A DNA stretch of 64,000 nt from Paractinoplanes maris (GTDB lineage: Bacteria > Actinomycetota > Actinomycetes > Mycobacteriales > Micromonosporaceae). Below, piece after piece: positions 40,023-50,200 of the stretch. Made by a program: the position numbers and the translations under genes. Positions within the stretch are counted from its first letter, which is position 1; each line of letters opens with the position of its first letter. The notes below the pieces were generated by a model that saw nothing but the letters and a program-made list of their open reading frames with translations, made no database searches and had not been told where the DNA came from. The stretch covers positions 1-64,000 of the forward strand of contig NZ_JALPVL010000001.1 of assembly GCF_023544465.1 (NCBI RefSeq), given 5' to 3'.

Positions 40023-40906
40023 CCCGTAAGGGCCAGGGCGTCCGCCAACAGCGTCGGCGAGGCGCCGTCGAGCCAGGTGATCGACGGGTCGCGCCGGAAC
40101 CAGGAGCGCTGGCGGCGGACGAAGCGCCTGGTCCCCCGTACGGTGTCGGCCTTGGCCTCGGCCTGCCCCAGCCGGCCGTCGATCTCGGCCAGCGCCTGCT
40201 GATAGCCGAGCGCCCGACTCGCCGTCCGTCCCTCGCGCAGCCCCAGCGGGATCAGCGCCCGCACCTCGTCGAGCAGGCCGGCCTCCCACATCAGGTCGAC
40301 CCGCGCGGCGATCCGCTCGTCCAGCGATGCCGGGTCACGGTCGATGCCGATCTGGGTCGAGGGGTAATGCGGCGTCGGCGCGGGCAGCGTGGCGGTGAAC
40401 GGCTGCCCGGTCAGTTCGATGACTTCCAGCGCGCGCACGATGCGCCGCCCGTTCGAGGGAAGAATCTTGCCGGCGGCCACCGGGTCGGCCGAGCGCAACC
40501 GCTCATACAGTGGGGCCGCACCGGCGATCGCCAATTCTTTCTCCAGCCGCTGCCGGATGACGGGATCGGTGCCGGGGAACTTGAACTCCTCGAGAACCGC
40601 CCGGATGTAGAGGCCCGAGCCGCCGACGAGCAGGGGAACCCGCCCCCGGGCCAGGATGTCGTCGATCGCCGCGCGGGCCCGGCCCTGGTATTCGGCGACC
40701 GCGGCCGGAAAGCCGACCTCCCAGATGTCCAGCAGATGGTGCGGAACGCCGTCCCGCTCGGCCGGGGTGAGTTTCGCCGTGCCGATGTCCATCCCGCGGT
40801 AGAGCTGCATCGAGTCGGCGTTGACGACCTCGCCGCCCAGCTCCTGGGCCAGAGCGATGCTCAGAGCGGATTTACCGGCCGCCGTCGGCCCGGAAACGGT
40901 GATCAC
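40019..40906 (-). CDS. miaA: tRNA dimethylallyltransferase
   Basis: Adds dimethylallyl to A37 of tRNAs reading UNN codons, the substrate that MiaB (42.5 kb) later methylthiolates. In the 295 residues, the P-loop GPTAAGKS is at 6-13, NADSMQLYRGMDIGTAKL follows, and the tRNA-binding segments are GGSGLYIRA and RALGYQQAL. GTG 40906 was chosen because AGGAG is 8 bases upstream and the P-loop then lies at the usual distance. The open frame continues to 41005. Confidence 0.94.
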   Translation of the reverse strand: MITVSGPTAAGKSALSIALAQELGGEVVNADSMQLYRGMDIGTAKLTPAERDGVPHHLLDIWEVGFPAAVAEYQGRARAAIDDILARGRVPLLVGGSGLYIRAVLEEFKFPGTDPVIRQRLEKELAIAGAAPLYERLRSADPVAAGKILPSNGRRIVRALEVIELTGQPFTATLPAPTPHYPSTQIGIDRDPASLDERIAARVDLMWEAGLLDEVRALIPLGLREGRTASRALGYQQALAEIDGRLGQAEAKADTVRGTRRFVRRQRSWFRRDPSITWLDGASPTLLADALALTG

Positions 40907-41108
40907 GCGCGGAACTCCTGCGAACGGCACGGAGCAACGGTAGGACAAGGTTTGGCCACGGTCATCGTCGGGCGCTTCCCCGTAACCGGGTTGGACCTGT
41001 GACAATGCGCGAGAAAGAATGCCGTAGAGAAGCTAGGCGTTCGACTGTGCTGTGGCGGTGGTCACCGATCAGGTGAGATCGGTGGTGCCGGGAAGACGAG
41101 GATGGGTC

Positions 41109-42317
41109 ATGATCGACTGGACAACCTTCGGGCGCGTGGATGCCGACGGCACCGTGTACGTGAAGACCGCGGAAGGCGACCGTGTGGTCGGCTCCTGGCA
41201 GGCGGGCACCCCGGAGGAGGGACTGGCCCACTTCGCGCGGCGCTACGCCGACCTGGTGACCGAGGTCGACCTCGTCGAGGCCCGCCTCAAGTCGGGTGCC
41301 GCCGACGCGTCGCACTCACTGAGCAGCGTCAAGCGCCTGCGCCAGCAGCTCGACGAGGCCCACGTGGTGGGCGACATCGAGGGGCTCGCGGCCCGGCTCG
41401 ACCGCCTGGCCGGCCTGGCCGACGAAAAGGCGGGCGAGGCCCGGGTGGCCCGCGAGCAGGCCCGCACCGAGGCCCTGGCCCGCAAGACCGCCCTGGTCGA
41501 GGAGGCGGAGAAGATCGCCGCCGAGTCGACCGGCTGGAAGTCGGCCGGCGACCGCCTCAAGGAGATCCTCGACGAGTGGAAGACGATCCGCGGCGTCGAC
41601 AAGAAGAGTGACGGCGAGCTGTGGAAGCGCTTCGCCACCGCGCGTGACGGCTTCACCCGCCGTCGCGGCGCCCACTTCGCCACCCTCGACGGGCAGCGCA
41701 AGCAGGCCCAGACGGCCAAGGAAGAGCTGGTCAAGGAGGCCGAGAGCCTCTCCGAGTCGTCCGAGTGGGCACCGACCGCCAACCGGCTCAAGGACCTGAT
41801 GGCCGAGTGGAAGGCCGCGCCGCGGGCCGCCAAGGAGGCCGAGCAGCGCCTCTGGGAACGCTTCCGGGCCGCCCAGGACGCCTTCTTCACCCGCCGCAGC
41901 GAGGTCTTCTCGGCCCGGGACGCCGAATACAAGGGCAACCTCGAGCGCAAGCAGGCGATCCTGGCCGAGGTCGAGGCGCTCGACATCGACGCCGACCCGC
42001 GCGGCGCGCAGAACAAACTGCGGGACGCCCAGGCCGCCTGGCACGACGCGGGCCGGGTGCCGCGCGAGTCCTCCGCTTCGCTCGACCGTCGCTGGCGGGC
42101 CGCCGAGGAGCGCATCCGGGTGGCGATGGACTCGGCCTGGCGCAAGACCACGCCGCAGGACAACCCGTTGCTGCAGCAGATGCGCGAGCAGGTGGCCGAG
42201 GCCGAGCAGCGTCTCGAGCGGGCGAAAACGGCCGGCGACCAGCGCCGCATCAAAGAAGCCGAGCAGGCGTTGAATTCGAAGAAGCAGTTCTTGGCGCTCG
42301 CCGAGCAGGCCAACTGA
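41109..42317 (+). CDS. DUF349 repeat protein
   Basis: A 402-residue, highly charged helical protein with three DUF349 units (for example TGWKSAGDRLKEILDEWKTIRGVDKKSDGELWKRFATARDGF, here in two pieces: WKSAGDRLKEILDEWK and ELWKRFATARDGF; WAPTANRLKDLMAEWK; and a third near 300). The C-terminal end is a coiled coil. The Mycobacterium orthologue by position is Rv2731. Function unknown. ATG 41109 follows a GAGGATGGG sequence. Transcribed alone, divergent from miaA, and closed by a strong hairpin. Confidence 0.85.
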   Translation: MIDWTTFGRVDADGTVYVKTAEGDRVVGSWQAGTPEEGLAHFARRYADLVTEVDLVEARLKSGAADASHSLSSVKRLRQQLDEAHVVGDIEGLAARLDRLAGLADEKAGEARVAREQARTEALARKTALVEEAEKIAAESTGWKSAGDRLKEILDEWKTIRGVDKKSDGELWKRFATARDGFTRRRGAHFATLDGQRKQAQTAKEELVKEAESLSESSEWAPTANRLKDLMAEWKAAPRAAKEAEQRLWERFRAAQDAFFTRRSEVFSARDAEYKGNLERKQAILAEVEALDIDADPRGAQNKLRDAQAAWHDAGRVPRESSASLDRRWRAAEERIRVAMDSAWRKTTPQDNPLLQQMREQVAEAEQRLERAKTAGDQRRIKEAEQALNSKKQFLALAEQAN

Positions 42318-42406
42318 TCAAGATCTGATTCAACGTCATACGGTACGGAATTCTGGCGCCACCCGGATTGGCCAGGGGCGCATGAATTTCGGGCTCCGCC
42401 TCGACA

Positions 42407-42434
42407 CGGCCCGGTCTCTGCGGAGACCGGGCCG
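42407..42434. terminator. Hairpin between the DUF349 gene and miaB
   Basis: A perfect 12-bp stem, CGGCCCGGTCTC / GAGACCGGGCCG, with loop TGCG, located between two convergent genes. No T-run. Confidence 0.7.
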
Positions 42435-42502
42435 TTGCGCCTGTTTCGCGTTATTGCACGGATGGATTCCGCGTTGTGCGCGGCTGGTTTTGCGTTCTGC
42501 GG

Positions 42503-43987
42503 CTAGAGGGAACAGCCGTCGGCCGCTGGGAGCGGGGCGGGGGCGCCGATTGTCGGCAGGCCCAGGGAGACGCCCTTGAGCTTGGGGGTGCGGCCGGCCT
42601 CGTAAGCGTCGCCGGCGCGGGTGCGGCGGTGGCTGAGCGGAGCGCCGTCGGCGTTGAGGTGGTGGGGCGCCGCGTAGGTCACCACGGTCTCGACGACGTC
42701 ACCGGGGCGCGGCGTGAGGTCCCCGGTGGCGAAGTGCACGAGTCGTCCGTCGCGGGCCCGGCCACTCAGCCGGCCCGTACGGTCGTCCTTGCGGCCCTCG
42801 CCCACCGCGACCAAGACCTCCACCTTTTCGCCGACGAGTCGCTTGTTCTCGGCCCAGGTGATCTCTTCGAGCAGCTTGATCAGGCGTTCGTAGCGCTCCT
42901 GCACCACGGCCTTGGGCAGCTGCTCCTCCATGATCGCGGCGGGCGTACCCGGACGCTTCGAATACTGGAACGTGAAGGCGCTGGAGAAGCGGGCCCGGCG
43001 GACGACCTCGAGGGTCTGCTCGAAATCCTCCTCGGTCTCGCCCGGGAAGCCGACGATGATGTCGGTGGTGATCGCGGCGTCGGGCATGGCGGCCCGCACC
43101 TTGTCGATGATGCCCAGGTATTTCTCCTGGCGGTAACTGCGGCGCATGGCCTTGAGCACGCGGTCGGAACCGGACTGCAGCGGCATGTGCAGCGAGTGGC
43201 AGACATTCGGCGTCTCGGCCATCGCGGCGATCACGTCGTCGGTGAAGTCCTTGGGGTGCGGGCTGGTGAAGCGCACCCGCTCGAGACCCTCGATGCCGCC
43301 GGTGGCCCGCAGCAGCTTGCCGAAGGCGAGGCGGTCGCCGAACTCGACGCCGTACGAGTTGACGTTCTGACCGAGCAGCGTGACCTCGAGGACACCCTCG
43401 GCGACCAGCGCCTCGACCTCGGCCAGGACCTCACCGGGACGGCGGTCCTTCTCCTTGCCGCGCAGCGACGGCACGATGCAGAACGTGCAGGTGTTGTTGC
43501 AGCCGACCGAGATCGAGACCCAGCCCGCGTACGTCGACTCGCGCTTGGTCGGCAACGTCGACGGGAAGACCTCGAGCGACTCGAGGATTTCGACCTCGGC
43601 CTCCTGGTTGTGCCGGGCGCGCTCGAGCAGCGCCGGCAGCGAGCCGATGTTGTGGGTGCCGAAGACGACGTCGACCCAGGGCGCCTTCTTGACGATGTCG
43701 CCGCGGTCCTTCTGAGCCAGGCAGCCGCCGACCGCGATCTGCATGTCCGGGTTCTTGACCTTCGTCGGGCGCAGATGACCGAGGTTGCCGTAGAGGCGGT
43801 TGTCGGCATTTTCCCGTACGGCACAGGTGTTGAAGACCACGACGTCGGCCGACTCGGGGTCGGCGGCGCGCAGGTAGCCCGCGTCCTCCATCAGACCGGA
43901 GATGCGCTCGCTGTCGTGCACGTTCATCTGGCAGCCGTACGTGCGCACGTCGTACGTGCGGGGGGCGCCCTGCGTCTGCGTAGTCAT
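42503..43987 (-). CDS. miaB: tRNA-2-methylthio-N6-dimethylallyladenosine synthase
   Basis: A radical-SAM methylthiotransferase acting on i6A37. The 494 residues comprise an N-terminal UPF0004 domain with three cluster cysteines (Cys19 in YGCQMN, Cys55 in FNTCAVRE, Cys89 in VGGCLAQ), a radical-SAM core with CNNTCTFC (Cys 163, 167, 170) and a C-terminal TRAM domain (about 375-440). The tail of about 50 residues after TRAM is extra. ATG start at 43987. Works after MiaA, encoded 2 kb away. Confidence 0.95.
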   Translation of the reverse strand: MTTQTQGAPRTYDVRTYGCQMNVHDSERISGLMEDAGYLRAADPESADVVVFNTCAVRENADNRLYGNLGHLRPTKVKNPDMQIAVGGCLAQKDRGDIVKKAPWVDVVFGTHNIGSLPALLERARHNQEAEVEILESLEVFPSTLPTKRESTYAGWVSISVGCNNTCTFCIVPSLRGKEKDRRPGEVLAEVEALVAEGVLEVTLLGQNVNSYGVEFGDRLAFGKLLRATGGIEGLERVRFTSPHPKDFTDDVIAAMAETPNVCHSLHMPLQSGSDRVLKAMRRSYRQEKYLGIIDKVRAAMPDAAITTDIIVGFPGETEEDFEQTLEVVRRARFSSAFTFQYSKRPGTPAAIMEEQLPKAVVQERYERLIKLLEEITWAENKRLVGEKVEVLVAVGEGRKDDRTGRLSGRARDGRLVHFATGDLTPRPGDVVETVVTYAAPHHLNADGAPLSHRRTRAGDAYEAGRTPKLKGVSLGLPTIGAPAPLPAADGCSL

Positions 43988-44026
43988 GGCAATTGACCAG
44001 GGTACGCCGTGCCCGGCCGGCCGTGG

Positions 44027-44461
44027 TCAGGCGGCGGGGCGCTCGCAGCCGGTGACCGGGCCGGTGCAGGGACGCACGTGCCGCCGCTCCGGGCCGTCGT
44101 CGGTCTCGGTCTCGTCGGCGTGCACCAGCTCGAGGCCGCCGTCCGGACCGGCGAGGACGAAACGGGTGGGATCAAGCGTGTCGTCCGGAAGCAGGATCGC
44201 CACGCCCAGCCGGACCGCGACCGCGCTCGCCGCGGTGGACTCCGCGATGGTTTCCGGGGCGAGATAGACGTCGATGAGCGTCGGGAAGTCGCCGCCGACG
44301 TGATGGACGTCGCACAGAACCGCGGCCTCGGACCCCAGCTGCCCGACCGAGCGCTCCAGAGCCCCCGCGATCGCCCCGTGGACCCACTCGGCGGTAAGGG
44401 ACGATGCGGCCGCCCAGTTCCAAAGGCCGCCTGTCGGATCCATGTCAGCCATACCGAACAT
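44027..44461 (-). CDS. Unrecognised 144-residue protein upstream of miaB
   Basis: I do not recognise this family. The protein is soluble, mixed alpha/beta (WVHGAIAGALERSVGQLG, then AAVLCDVHHVGGDFPTLIDVYL split over an internal strand), and ends in a polar tail with two cysteines. No signal or helix for a membrane. Possible starts are TTG 44470, ATG 44461 and ATG 44452; none has a good ribosome site. It shares its promoter region with the divergent glutamate transporter and is 39 bases from miaB. Confidence 0.6.
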   Translation of the reverse strand: MFGMADMDPTGGLWNWAAASSLTAEWVHGAIAGALERSVGQLGSEAAVLCDVHHVGGDFPTLIDVYLAPETIAESTAASAVAVRLGVAILLPDDTLDPTRFVLAGPDGGLELVHADETETDDGPERRHVRPCTGPVTGCERPAA

Positions 44462-44592
44462 GGTGGACAATGCCCTCTCTTCGCACTCGCTGTGTTACCG
44501 CTCCGTGACCATTCTCGGTGTGAACCGATACAAGGGCCCACATAGAGTGTGCCCATCCGGTGATCCGCCAGAACAGGGACGGTGGTCCAGCA

Positions 44593-45336
44593 GTGTCCGA
44601 CGAGGCTCTCATCGTCCTCGACCAGGTCAACAAGTACTTCGGCCCGTTGCACGTTCTCGACGACGTGAATCTCACCGTCGCCAAGGGCGAGGTGGTCGTC
44701 GTGATCGGACCGTCCGGTTCCGGCAAGTCGACGCTGTGCCGGGCGATCAACCGGCTCGAGCCGATCAACTCGGGGACGATCACGTTCGACGGCAAGCCGT
44801 TGCCCGCCGAGGGGCGGCCGCTGGCGAAACTGCGCAGCGAGGTCGGCATGGTCTTCCAGTCCTTCAACCTGTTCGCGCACAAGACGATCCTGCAGAACGT
44901 CATGCTCGGCCCGACAAAGGTGCGCAAGGAGAAGCCGGCGGTCGTCCGCGAGCGGGCGATGGCCCTGCTCGACCGGGTCGGCATCGGCAACCAGGCCGAC
45001 AAATACCCCGCCCAGTTGTCCGGCGGCCAGCAGCAGCGCGTGGCGATCGCGCGCGCCCTGGCCATGCAGCCCAAGGCGCTGCTCTTCGACGAGCCGACCA
45101 GCGCCCTCGACCCCGAGATGGTCGGCGAGGTGCTCGACGTGATGACGGCGCTGGCCAAGGAGGGCATGACGATGGTCGTGGTGACCCACGAGATGGGCTT
45201 CGCCCGGCACGCGGCCAACCGGGTCGTTTTCATGGCCGACGGTCAGCTCGTCGAGTCCGCTCCCCCGGCCGAGTTCTTCGCCAACCCGAAGAGTGACCGC
45301 GCCAAGGACTTCCTCTCCAAGATCCTCACGCACTGA
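44593..45336 (+). CDS. gluA: Glutamate ABC transporter ATPase
   Basis: A 247-residue ATPase of the polar amino acid uptake class. Walker A is GPSGSGKST, the Q-loop is VFQSFNLFAH, the signature is LSGGQQQR, Walker B is ALLFDEPTSALDPE, and the H-loop is VVTHE. GTG 44593 gives the family start (SDEALIVLDQVNKYFG); the frame is open to 44560. It heads a four-gene unit (ATPase, binding protein, two permeases) with the gene order of Corynebacterium gluABCD. Confidence 0.92.
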   Translation: MSDEALIVLDQVNKYFGPLHVLDDVNLTVAKGEVVVVIGPSGSGKSTLCRAINRLEPINSGTITFDGKPLPAEGRPLAKLRSEVGMVFQSFNLFAHKTILQNVMLGPTKVRKEKPAVVRERAMALLDRVGIGNQADKYPAQLSGGQQQRVAIARALAMQPKALLFDEPTSALDPEMVGEVLDVMTALAKEGMTMVVVTHEMGFARHAANRVVFMADGQLVESAPPAEFFANPKSDRAKDFLSKILTH

Positions 45337-45373
45337 GTCCAGAAGACGAACACGAATTCGAGGAGCTACAGAC

Positions 45374-46234
45374 ATGCGCATCACCCGATTGGCAGCCACG
45401 CTCGGAGCGCTCACCATGGCGCTCGCGGTGGCCGCATGCGGCGGGGACGACGAGGGCAGCGGCTCGGGCAGCGGCGGCGCGACCGGCGTCGTGGGCAAGG
45501 CCTCCGGCGGCAAGCTCGTGATCGGCGTCAAGGCCGACCAGCCCGGCCTGGGCCTGCAGTCCGGCACCACGTACACCGGCTTCGACGTCGAGATCGGCAA
45601 GATCATCGCCAAGGGCCTGGGCGTGCCGGAGAGCGGCATCGAGTGGAAGACCACGGTCTCGGCCAACCGCGAGCCGTACATCCAGCAGGGTCAGGTCGAC
45701 CTGGTCGTCGCGACCTACACGATCAACGACGAGCGCAAGAAGGTCGTCAACTTCGCCGGGCCGTACTTCATCGCCGGTCAGGACCTGCTGGTGCCGACCG
45801 CCTCGACGATCACCGGCCCCGAGTCGCTGGCCGGTAAGCGGGTCTGCTCGGTGAGCGGCTCGACCCCGGCCAAGCGGATCCAGACCGACCACAAGGACGC
45901 CAAGCTCCAGCAGTTCGACACGTACTCCAAGTGCGTGACGGCGCTGGCCGGCGGAAACGTCGACGCGGTCACCACCGACGACATCATCCTCGCCGGGTAC
46001 GCCGCGCAGGACCAGTACGCCGGCAAGTTCAAGGTCGTCGGCAAGCCGTTCAGCGAGGAGCCGTACGGCATCGGCCTCAAGAAGGACGACTCCGCGGGCT
46101 GCAACAAGATCAACGACATCCTGAAGGCGGCGGCGACCGACGGGTCGTACAAGAAGGCCTGGGACGACACGCTGGGCAAGAGCGGCAAGGCGGCGCCCGA
46201 GCTCGACGCCTCCAAGCTCACCAACTGCAGCTGA
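45374..46234 (+). CDS. gluB: Glutamate-type substrate-binding lipoprotein
   Basis: A 286-residue periplasmic-type binding protein anchored as a lipoprotein: signal ending AVAAC (Cys near 22), then a Gly/Ser linker (GSGSGSGG). The two-lobe fold begins GGKLVIGVKADQPGLGLQ and has TGFDVEIGKIIAKGLG and VDLVVATYTINDERKKVVNFAGPYF, all typical of the glutamate/aspartate group. GGAGCTACAG lies ahead of the ATG. Specificity for glutamate rather than glutamine or aspartate is inferred from gene order. Confidence 0.92.
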   Translation: MRITRLAATLGALTMALAVAACGGDDEGSGSGSGGATGVVGKASGGKLVIGVKADQPGLGLQSGTTYTGFDVEIGKIIAKGLGVPESGIEWKTTVSANREPYIQQGQVDLVVATYTINDERKKVVNFAGPYFIAGQDLLVPTASTITGPESLAGKRVCSVSGSTPAKRIQTDHKDAKLQQFDTYSKCVTALAGGNVDAVTTDDIILAGYAAQDQYAGKFKVVGKPFSEEPYGIGLKKDDSAGCNKINDILKAAATDGSYKKAWDDTLGKSGKAAPELDASKLTNCS

Positions 46235-46295
46235 TCTTTTCTTCGATGGCGGGGCCGGGCGACCGGCCCCGCCACCCTTTTAGTCGAAGGTGCCG

Positions 46296-46970
46296 ATGGA
46301 CGTCTTCTCCGACCCGCTGAACCGGGACGTATACATAACCGGGTTCCTCTGGATCCTGAAAATGACACTCGCCGGCGGCGTCGGCGCGCTGCTGCTCGGC
46401 GTGGTCCTCGCCGCGATGCGGGTCTCGCCGGTCCCGGTGCTCCGCGGCTTCGGCACCGCCTGGGTCAACATCTTCCGGAACACCCCGCTCACGCTGATCA
46501 TCTTCTTCTGCTACTTCGGTCTCTTCACGACGCTGGGCTTCTCGCTCGCCGACGACATCGACCTCAACAACTTCTGGCTCGGCGTGATCGGCCTGTCGGT
46601 CTACACCGCGGCCTTCGTCTGCGAGGCCATCCGCTCCGGCATCAACACGGTGCCCGCGGGTCAGGCCGAGGCGGCCCGGGCGATCGGCATGACGTTCTTC
46701 CAGACCCTCTCGATCGTCATCCTGCCGCAGGCCGGCCGCGCGGTGATCGCGCCGCTGGGCAGCATCCTCATCGCGCTCTGCAAGAACTCGACCATCGTCG
46801 GCACGATCGGCCTGATGGAGTCGTCCAACGCGATGAAGGAACTGATCAACGCGAACGGCGACGCGGTCATCCCGATCTTCCTCGTCTTCGCCGGCACGTT
46901 CGCCGTCGTCCTGATCCCCACCGGCTACGCGTTCGGCTGGCTGGCCAACCGCCTGGCGGTGAAGCGGTGA
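46296..46970 (+). CDS. gluC: Glutamate ABC transporter permease 1
   Basis: A 224-residue His/Glu/Gln/Arg-type permease with five membrane helices and the EAA loop (GQAEAARAIGMTFFQTLSIVILPQA) that couples to the ATPase. ATG 46296 has GAAGG 5 bases upstream; a GTG at 46290 is the alternative. It overlaps gluD by GTGA. Confidence 0.9.
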   Translation: MDVFSDPLNRDVYITGFLWILKMTLAGGVGALLLGVVLAAMRVSPVPVLRGFGTAWVNIFRNTPLTLIIFFCYFGLFTTLGFSLADDIDLNNFWLGVIGLSVYTAAFVCEAIRSGINTVPAGQAEAARAIGMTFFQTLSIVILPQAGRAVIAPLGSILIALCKNSTIVGTIGLMESSNAMKELINANGDAVIPIFLVFAGTFAVVLIPTGYAFGWLANRLAVKR

Positions 46971-47860
46971 GCACCGACGCTGTTCTCTACGACCACCCGG
47001 GGCCCCGGGCGAAGGCCCGCAACCTCATCCTGACGATCGTCTTCGGGATCGCGCTGCTCGGGCTGCTCTACTGGATCTATTCGCGCTTCGACGCCAAGGG
47101 CCAGTGGGCGGGCAACCTGTGGGAGCCGTTCACCCAGGCCAGCACGTGGACCGACTACATCTTGCCCGGCCTGCTGGAGACCCTCAAAGCGGCCGCGGTG
47201 GCGATGGTGCTGTCGCTGGCGTTCGGCATCATCTTCGCCGTCGGCCGGCTCTCGGACCACTGGTGGCTGCGCATCCCGGCCGGCGTGATCGTCGAGTTCT
47301 TCCGGGCCGTGCCCCTGCTCCTGCTGATGTTCTTCATCTTCTTCGGGGTGCCGTTCCTCACCGAGCAGCCGATGTCGATCTTCTGGGCAGTGGTGATCGG
47401 CCTGACCCTCTACAACGGGTCGGTGCTGGCCGAGGCCTTCCGGGCCGGTGTGTACTCGGTGCCGCGGGGGCAGAGCGAGGCGGCGTACGCGGTCGGCATG
47501 CGCAAGGGCCAGGTGATGACCCACATCCTGATCCCGCAGGCGGCCCGGGCGATGCTGCCGGTGATCGTCAGCCAGCTCGTCGTGCTGGTCAAGGACACGG
47601 CGCTGGGCTACATCATCTCGTACGGCGAGTTGATCCAGCTGGGCGTCAACAACCTCTCGGCCAACTTCGCCAACGTGGTGCAGGCGGCGATCGTCGCGGC
47701 GATCATCTACATCATCATCAACTCGGCGCTGACCGGGTTCGCCGGCTGGCTCAGCCGCCGCACGCGCCGCAAGGGCCGCGCGCCCCGGGCCGCCGGCGCC
47801 CAGATCCAGCAGACCACCATCGAGCCCGGTCTCGGTGGCGGTGGTGGCGGGGCGTTCTAG
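46967..47860 (+). CDS. gluD: Glutamate ABC transporter permease 2
   Basis: A 297-residue permease of the same class. An extra N-terminal helix (about 25-45) precedes the five-helix core. The EAA loop is GQSEAAYAVGMRKGQVMTHILIPQA. The C-terminal 35 residues are basic, then a Gly-rich end (GLGGGGGGAF). Starts with GTG overlapping the gluC stop. A hairpin follows directly. Confidence 0.9.
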   Translation: MSTDAVLYDHPGPRAKARNLILTIVFGIALLGLLYWIYSRFDAKGQWAGNLWEPFTQASTWTDYILPGLLETLKAAAVAMVLSLAFGIIFAVGRLSDHWWLRIPAGVIVEFFRAVPLLLLMFFIFFGVPFLTEQPMSIFWAVVIGLTLYNGSVLAEAFRAGVYSVPRGQSEAAYAVGMRKGQVMTHILIPQAARAMLPVIVSQLVVLVKDTALGYIISYGELIQLGVNNLSANFANVVQAAIVAAIIYIIINSALTGFAGWLSRRTRRKGRAPRAAGAQIQQTTIEPGLGGGGGGAF

Positions 47861-47887
47861 CCGGGGCTCGGCTGGGCGGCCCCGGCT
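47859..47887 (+). terminator. Terminator of the gluABCD operon
   Basis: A 9-bp perfect stem, AGCCGGGGC / GCCCCGGCT, with an 11-base loop, starting within the gluD stop codon. Confidence 0.7.
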
Positions 47888-47923
47888 TGATCCGGGGTCG
47901 CCCGCCTTGACATGCTTTTCGTC

Positions 47924-48424
47924 ATGATCTCCGCGGACGACGTCATCAACCAGCCGGAACAGGTCCAGTTCGAGACGTTTCTCGACGAGCACCGACGGGC
48001 CCTGCACGACTGCCTCGACGATCTGACCGAGGATCAGGTGCGGCGTTCGCTCGTCCCCTCCCGGACCACCCTGCTCGGTCTGGTCAAGCACGCCACCTTC
48101 GTCGAGAAGGTGTGGTTCGACGAGGCCGTCACCGGTCGGTCGCGGACGGCGATCGGCATCCCGTCCTCACCGGACGAGTCCTTCATCCTCGACAACGCCG
48201 ACACGATCGCCTCGATCCGCGCGGCCTATCTCGACGCCTGCGCGTCGTCGCGGGCCGCCGTGGCCGGCATCGGGCTCGACGACAAGCTGACCGGCAACCG
48301 GCGCGGGCCGATCCCGTTGCGCTGGGTCTATCTGCACATGCTGCGCGAGCTGGCGCAGCACTGCGGCCACGCCGACATCCTGCGCGAGCAGCTCGGGCTA
48401 ACGAGCGAGCTCGGTGACGCGTGA
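47924..48424 (+). CDS. DinB-family / DUF664 four-helix protein
   Basis: A 166-residue protein of the DinB-like superfamily (thiol transferase fold). Conserved His residues that bind metal are in [14 protein letters not shown] and in [20 protein letters not shown]. Substrate unknown; members serve in thiol-dependent detoxification. The ATG at 47924 fits the family; an in-frame ATG at 47912 is less likely. There is no ribosome site. It overlaps the 3' end of the rny gene by 27 bases in convergent orientation. Confidence 0.82.
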   Translation: MISADDVINQPEQVQFETFLDEHRRALHDCLDDLTEDQVRRSLVPSRTTLLGLVKHATFVEKVWFDEAVTGRSRTAIGIPSSPDESFILDNADTIASIRAAYLDACASSRAAVAGIGLDDKLTGNRRGPIPLRWVYLHMLRELAQHCGHADILREQLGLTSELGDA

Positions 48425-50200
48425 CTCGCGGACGACCGTGACCCGGATCTGACCCGGATAGGTCAGCTCCTCCTCGATCTGCTTGGCCACGTCGCGGGCC
48501 AGCACCGCGGCACCGATGTCGTCGATGTCGTCCGGGCGCACCATCACCCTGATCTCGCGCCCGGCCTGCATCGCGAAGACCTTCTCCACGCCGACCTTGC
48601 CGGCGGCGATCTCCTCGATGCGCTCCAGCCGCTTCACGTACGCCTCGAGGCTCTCCCGCCGCGCACCCGGCCGGCCGCCCGAGCAGGCATCCGCGGCCTG
48701 GGTCAGCACCGCCTCGATCGTCTGCGGCTGGACCTCGTTGTGGTGGGCCTCGATCGCGTGGACCACGTCGTCGCTCTCGCCGTACTTGCGGGCCAGGTCG
48801 GCGCCGATCAGCGCGTGGCTGCCCTCGACCTCGTGGGTGAGCGCCTTGCCGATGTCGTGCAGGAACGCCGCCCGCTTCATCGACGGGATGTCCAGCCCCA
48901 GCTCGGCGGCCATGATGCCGGCGATGTGGGCGGTCTCGATCAGGTGCTTGAGCACGTTCTGGCCGTAGCTGGTGCGGTAGCGCAGCCGGCCCAGGAGCTT
49001 GGCCAGCTCGGGGTGCAGGTCGGTGATGCCCACGTCGACCAGCGCCTCCTCGGCGGCCCGGTCGCAGAGCTGCTCGACCTCACCCTTGGCGCTCTCGTAG
49101 ACCTCCTCGATGCGGTGCGGGTGGATCCGCCCGTCGAGCACCAGCTTCTCGAGGGTCAACCGGCCGACCTCGCGGCGCACCGGATCGAAACAGGAGAGCA
49201 GCACCGCCTCGGGGGTGTCGTCGATGATCAGGTTGACCCCGGTGACCGACTCGAAGGCCCGGATGTTGCGGCCCTCACGGCCGATGATCCGGCCCTTCAT
49301 CTCGTCGCTGGGCAGGTGCAGGACGCTGACCACGCTCTCGGCGGTCTGCTCACTGGCGATCCGCTGGATGGCGTCGACCACGATCCGCCGGGCCCGGGAG
49401 TCGGCCGTGGTCTTGGCGTCGCTCTCGATGTCCCGGACAAGGATGGCGGCCTCCCGCTTGGCCTGGGCCTCGATGCTCTCGACGAGCTCGGTGCGGGCCG
49501 ACTCGGCGGTCAGATTGGCGATCCGCTCCAGCTCGCGGCGCTTCGACACCTCGGCGTCGGCCAGCTCGACCTCCCGGGCGGCCAGCACCGCCTCGCGGGC
49601 GGCCAGGTCGGCGTCCATGGCCGCCAGGCGGCGCTCCCGCTCGACCAGCCGCTCGACCTCGTCGGCGTGCTGGCGCTCGCGCTCGTCGATGCGGCCGGCG
49701 CGCCGCTCGACCTCGGCCGCCTGCTCCTTGGCGGTCGTGTTGAGCAGGGCGACCTCGCGCTCACCCTGGCGGCGGGCGGCCGTGCGAACCTGCTCGGCGT
49801 CGGCCTCGGCCTGGCGGTGGGCGTGCTCGAGGATCGTGTCGGCCTCGCTGTGGGCGGCCTCGAGGACCCGGCGGGCCTCGGCGCGGGCCGAGCTGGCCTC
49901 GGCCTTGGCCGCGGCGGCCTCGGCGCGGACGGAGGCGGCCTTGGCGTTGGCGTCGTCAACCTTGGCGTTCGCGTCCTCGACCTTGGCGTTGGCATCCTCG
50001 ACCTTGGCGTTGGCATCCTCGACCTTGGCGTTGGCATCCTCGACCTTGGCGAGGGCATCGTCGACGGCCTGGCCCTGGCGCTCGTCGGTGCCCCGGGTCT
50101 GCAGCCGGCGCAGCGCGCGGCCACCGAGCACCAGGCCGGTCACCACGAGGGCGGCCAGGACGACGAACGCCACCACCAGTACCCAAACCAGGGCGGTCAT
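48398..50200 (-). CDS. rny: Ribonuclease Y
   Basis: A membrane-anchored endoribonuclease of mRNA turnover, 600 residues. It has an N-terminal helix (3-26), a very long charged coiled coil (about 30-270), a KH domain ([20 protein letters not shown]) and an HD domain ([24 protein letters not shown]). The coiled coil contains a heptad repeated exactly (AKVEDAN), encoded by a 21-bp tandem repeat. ATG 50200 has AGGAGAC about 9 bases upstream. The gene overlaps the DinB gene at its 3' end. It is expressed from a long leader (50201-50470). Confidence 0.94.
   Translation of the reverse strand: MTALVWVLVVAFVVLAALVVTGLVLGGRALRRLQTRGTDERQGQAVDDALAKVEDANAKVEDANAKVEDANAKVEDANAKVDDANAKAASVRAEAAAAKAEASSARAEARRVLEAAHSEADTILEHAHRQAEADAEQVRTAARRQGEREVALLNTTAKEQAAEVERRAGRIDERERQHADEVERLVERERRLAAMDADLAAREAVLAAREVELADAEVSKRRELERIANLTAESARTELVESIEAQAKREAAILVRDIESDAKTTADSRARRIVVDAIQRIASEQTAESVVSVLHLPSDEMKGRIIGREGRNIRAFESVTGVNLIIDDTPEAVLLSCFDPVRREVGRLTLEKLVLDGRIHPHRIEEVYESAKGEVEQLCDRAAEEALVDVGITDLHPELAKLLGRLRYRTSYGQNVLKHLIETAHIAGIMAAELGLDIPSMKRAAFLHDIGKALTHEVEGSHALIGADLARKYGESDDVVHAIEAHHNEVQPQTIEAVLTQAADACSGGRPGARRESLEAYVKRLERIEEIAAGKVGVEKVFAMQAGREIRVMVRPDDIDDIGAAVLARDVAKQIEEELTYPGQIRVTVVRESRVTELAR
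49940..50065 (-). repeat. Six 21-bp tandem units inside rny
   Basis: Units at 49940, 49961, 49982, 50003, 50024 and 50045. The three central units are identical. Each encodes the heptad AKVEDAN or a one- or two-residue variant, so the repeat extends the coiled coil in whole heptads. Confidence 0.95.
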
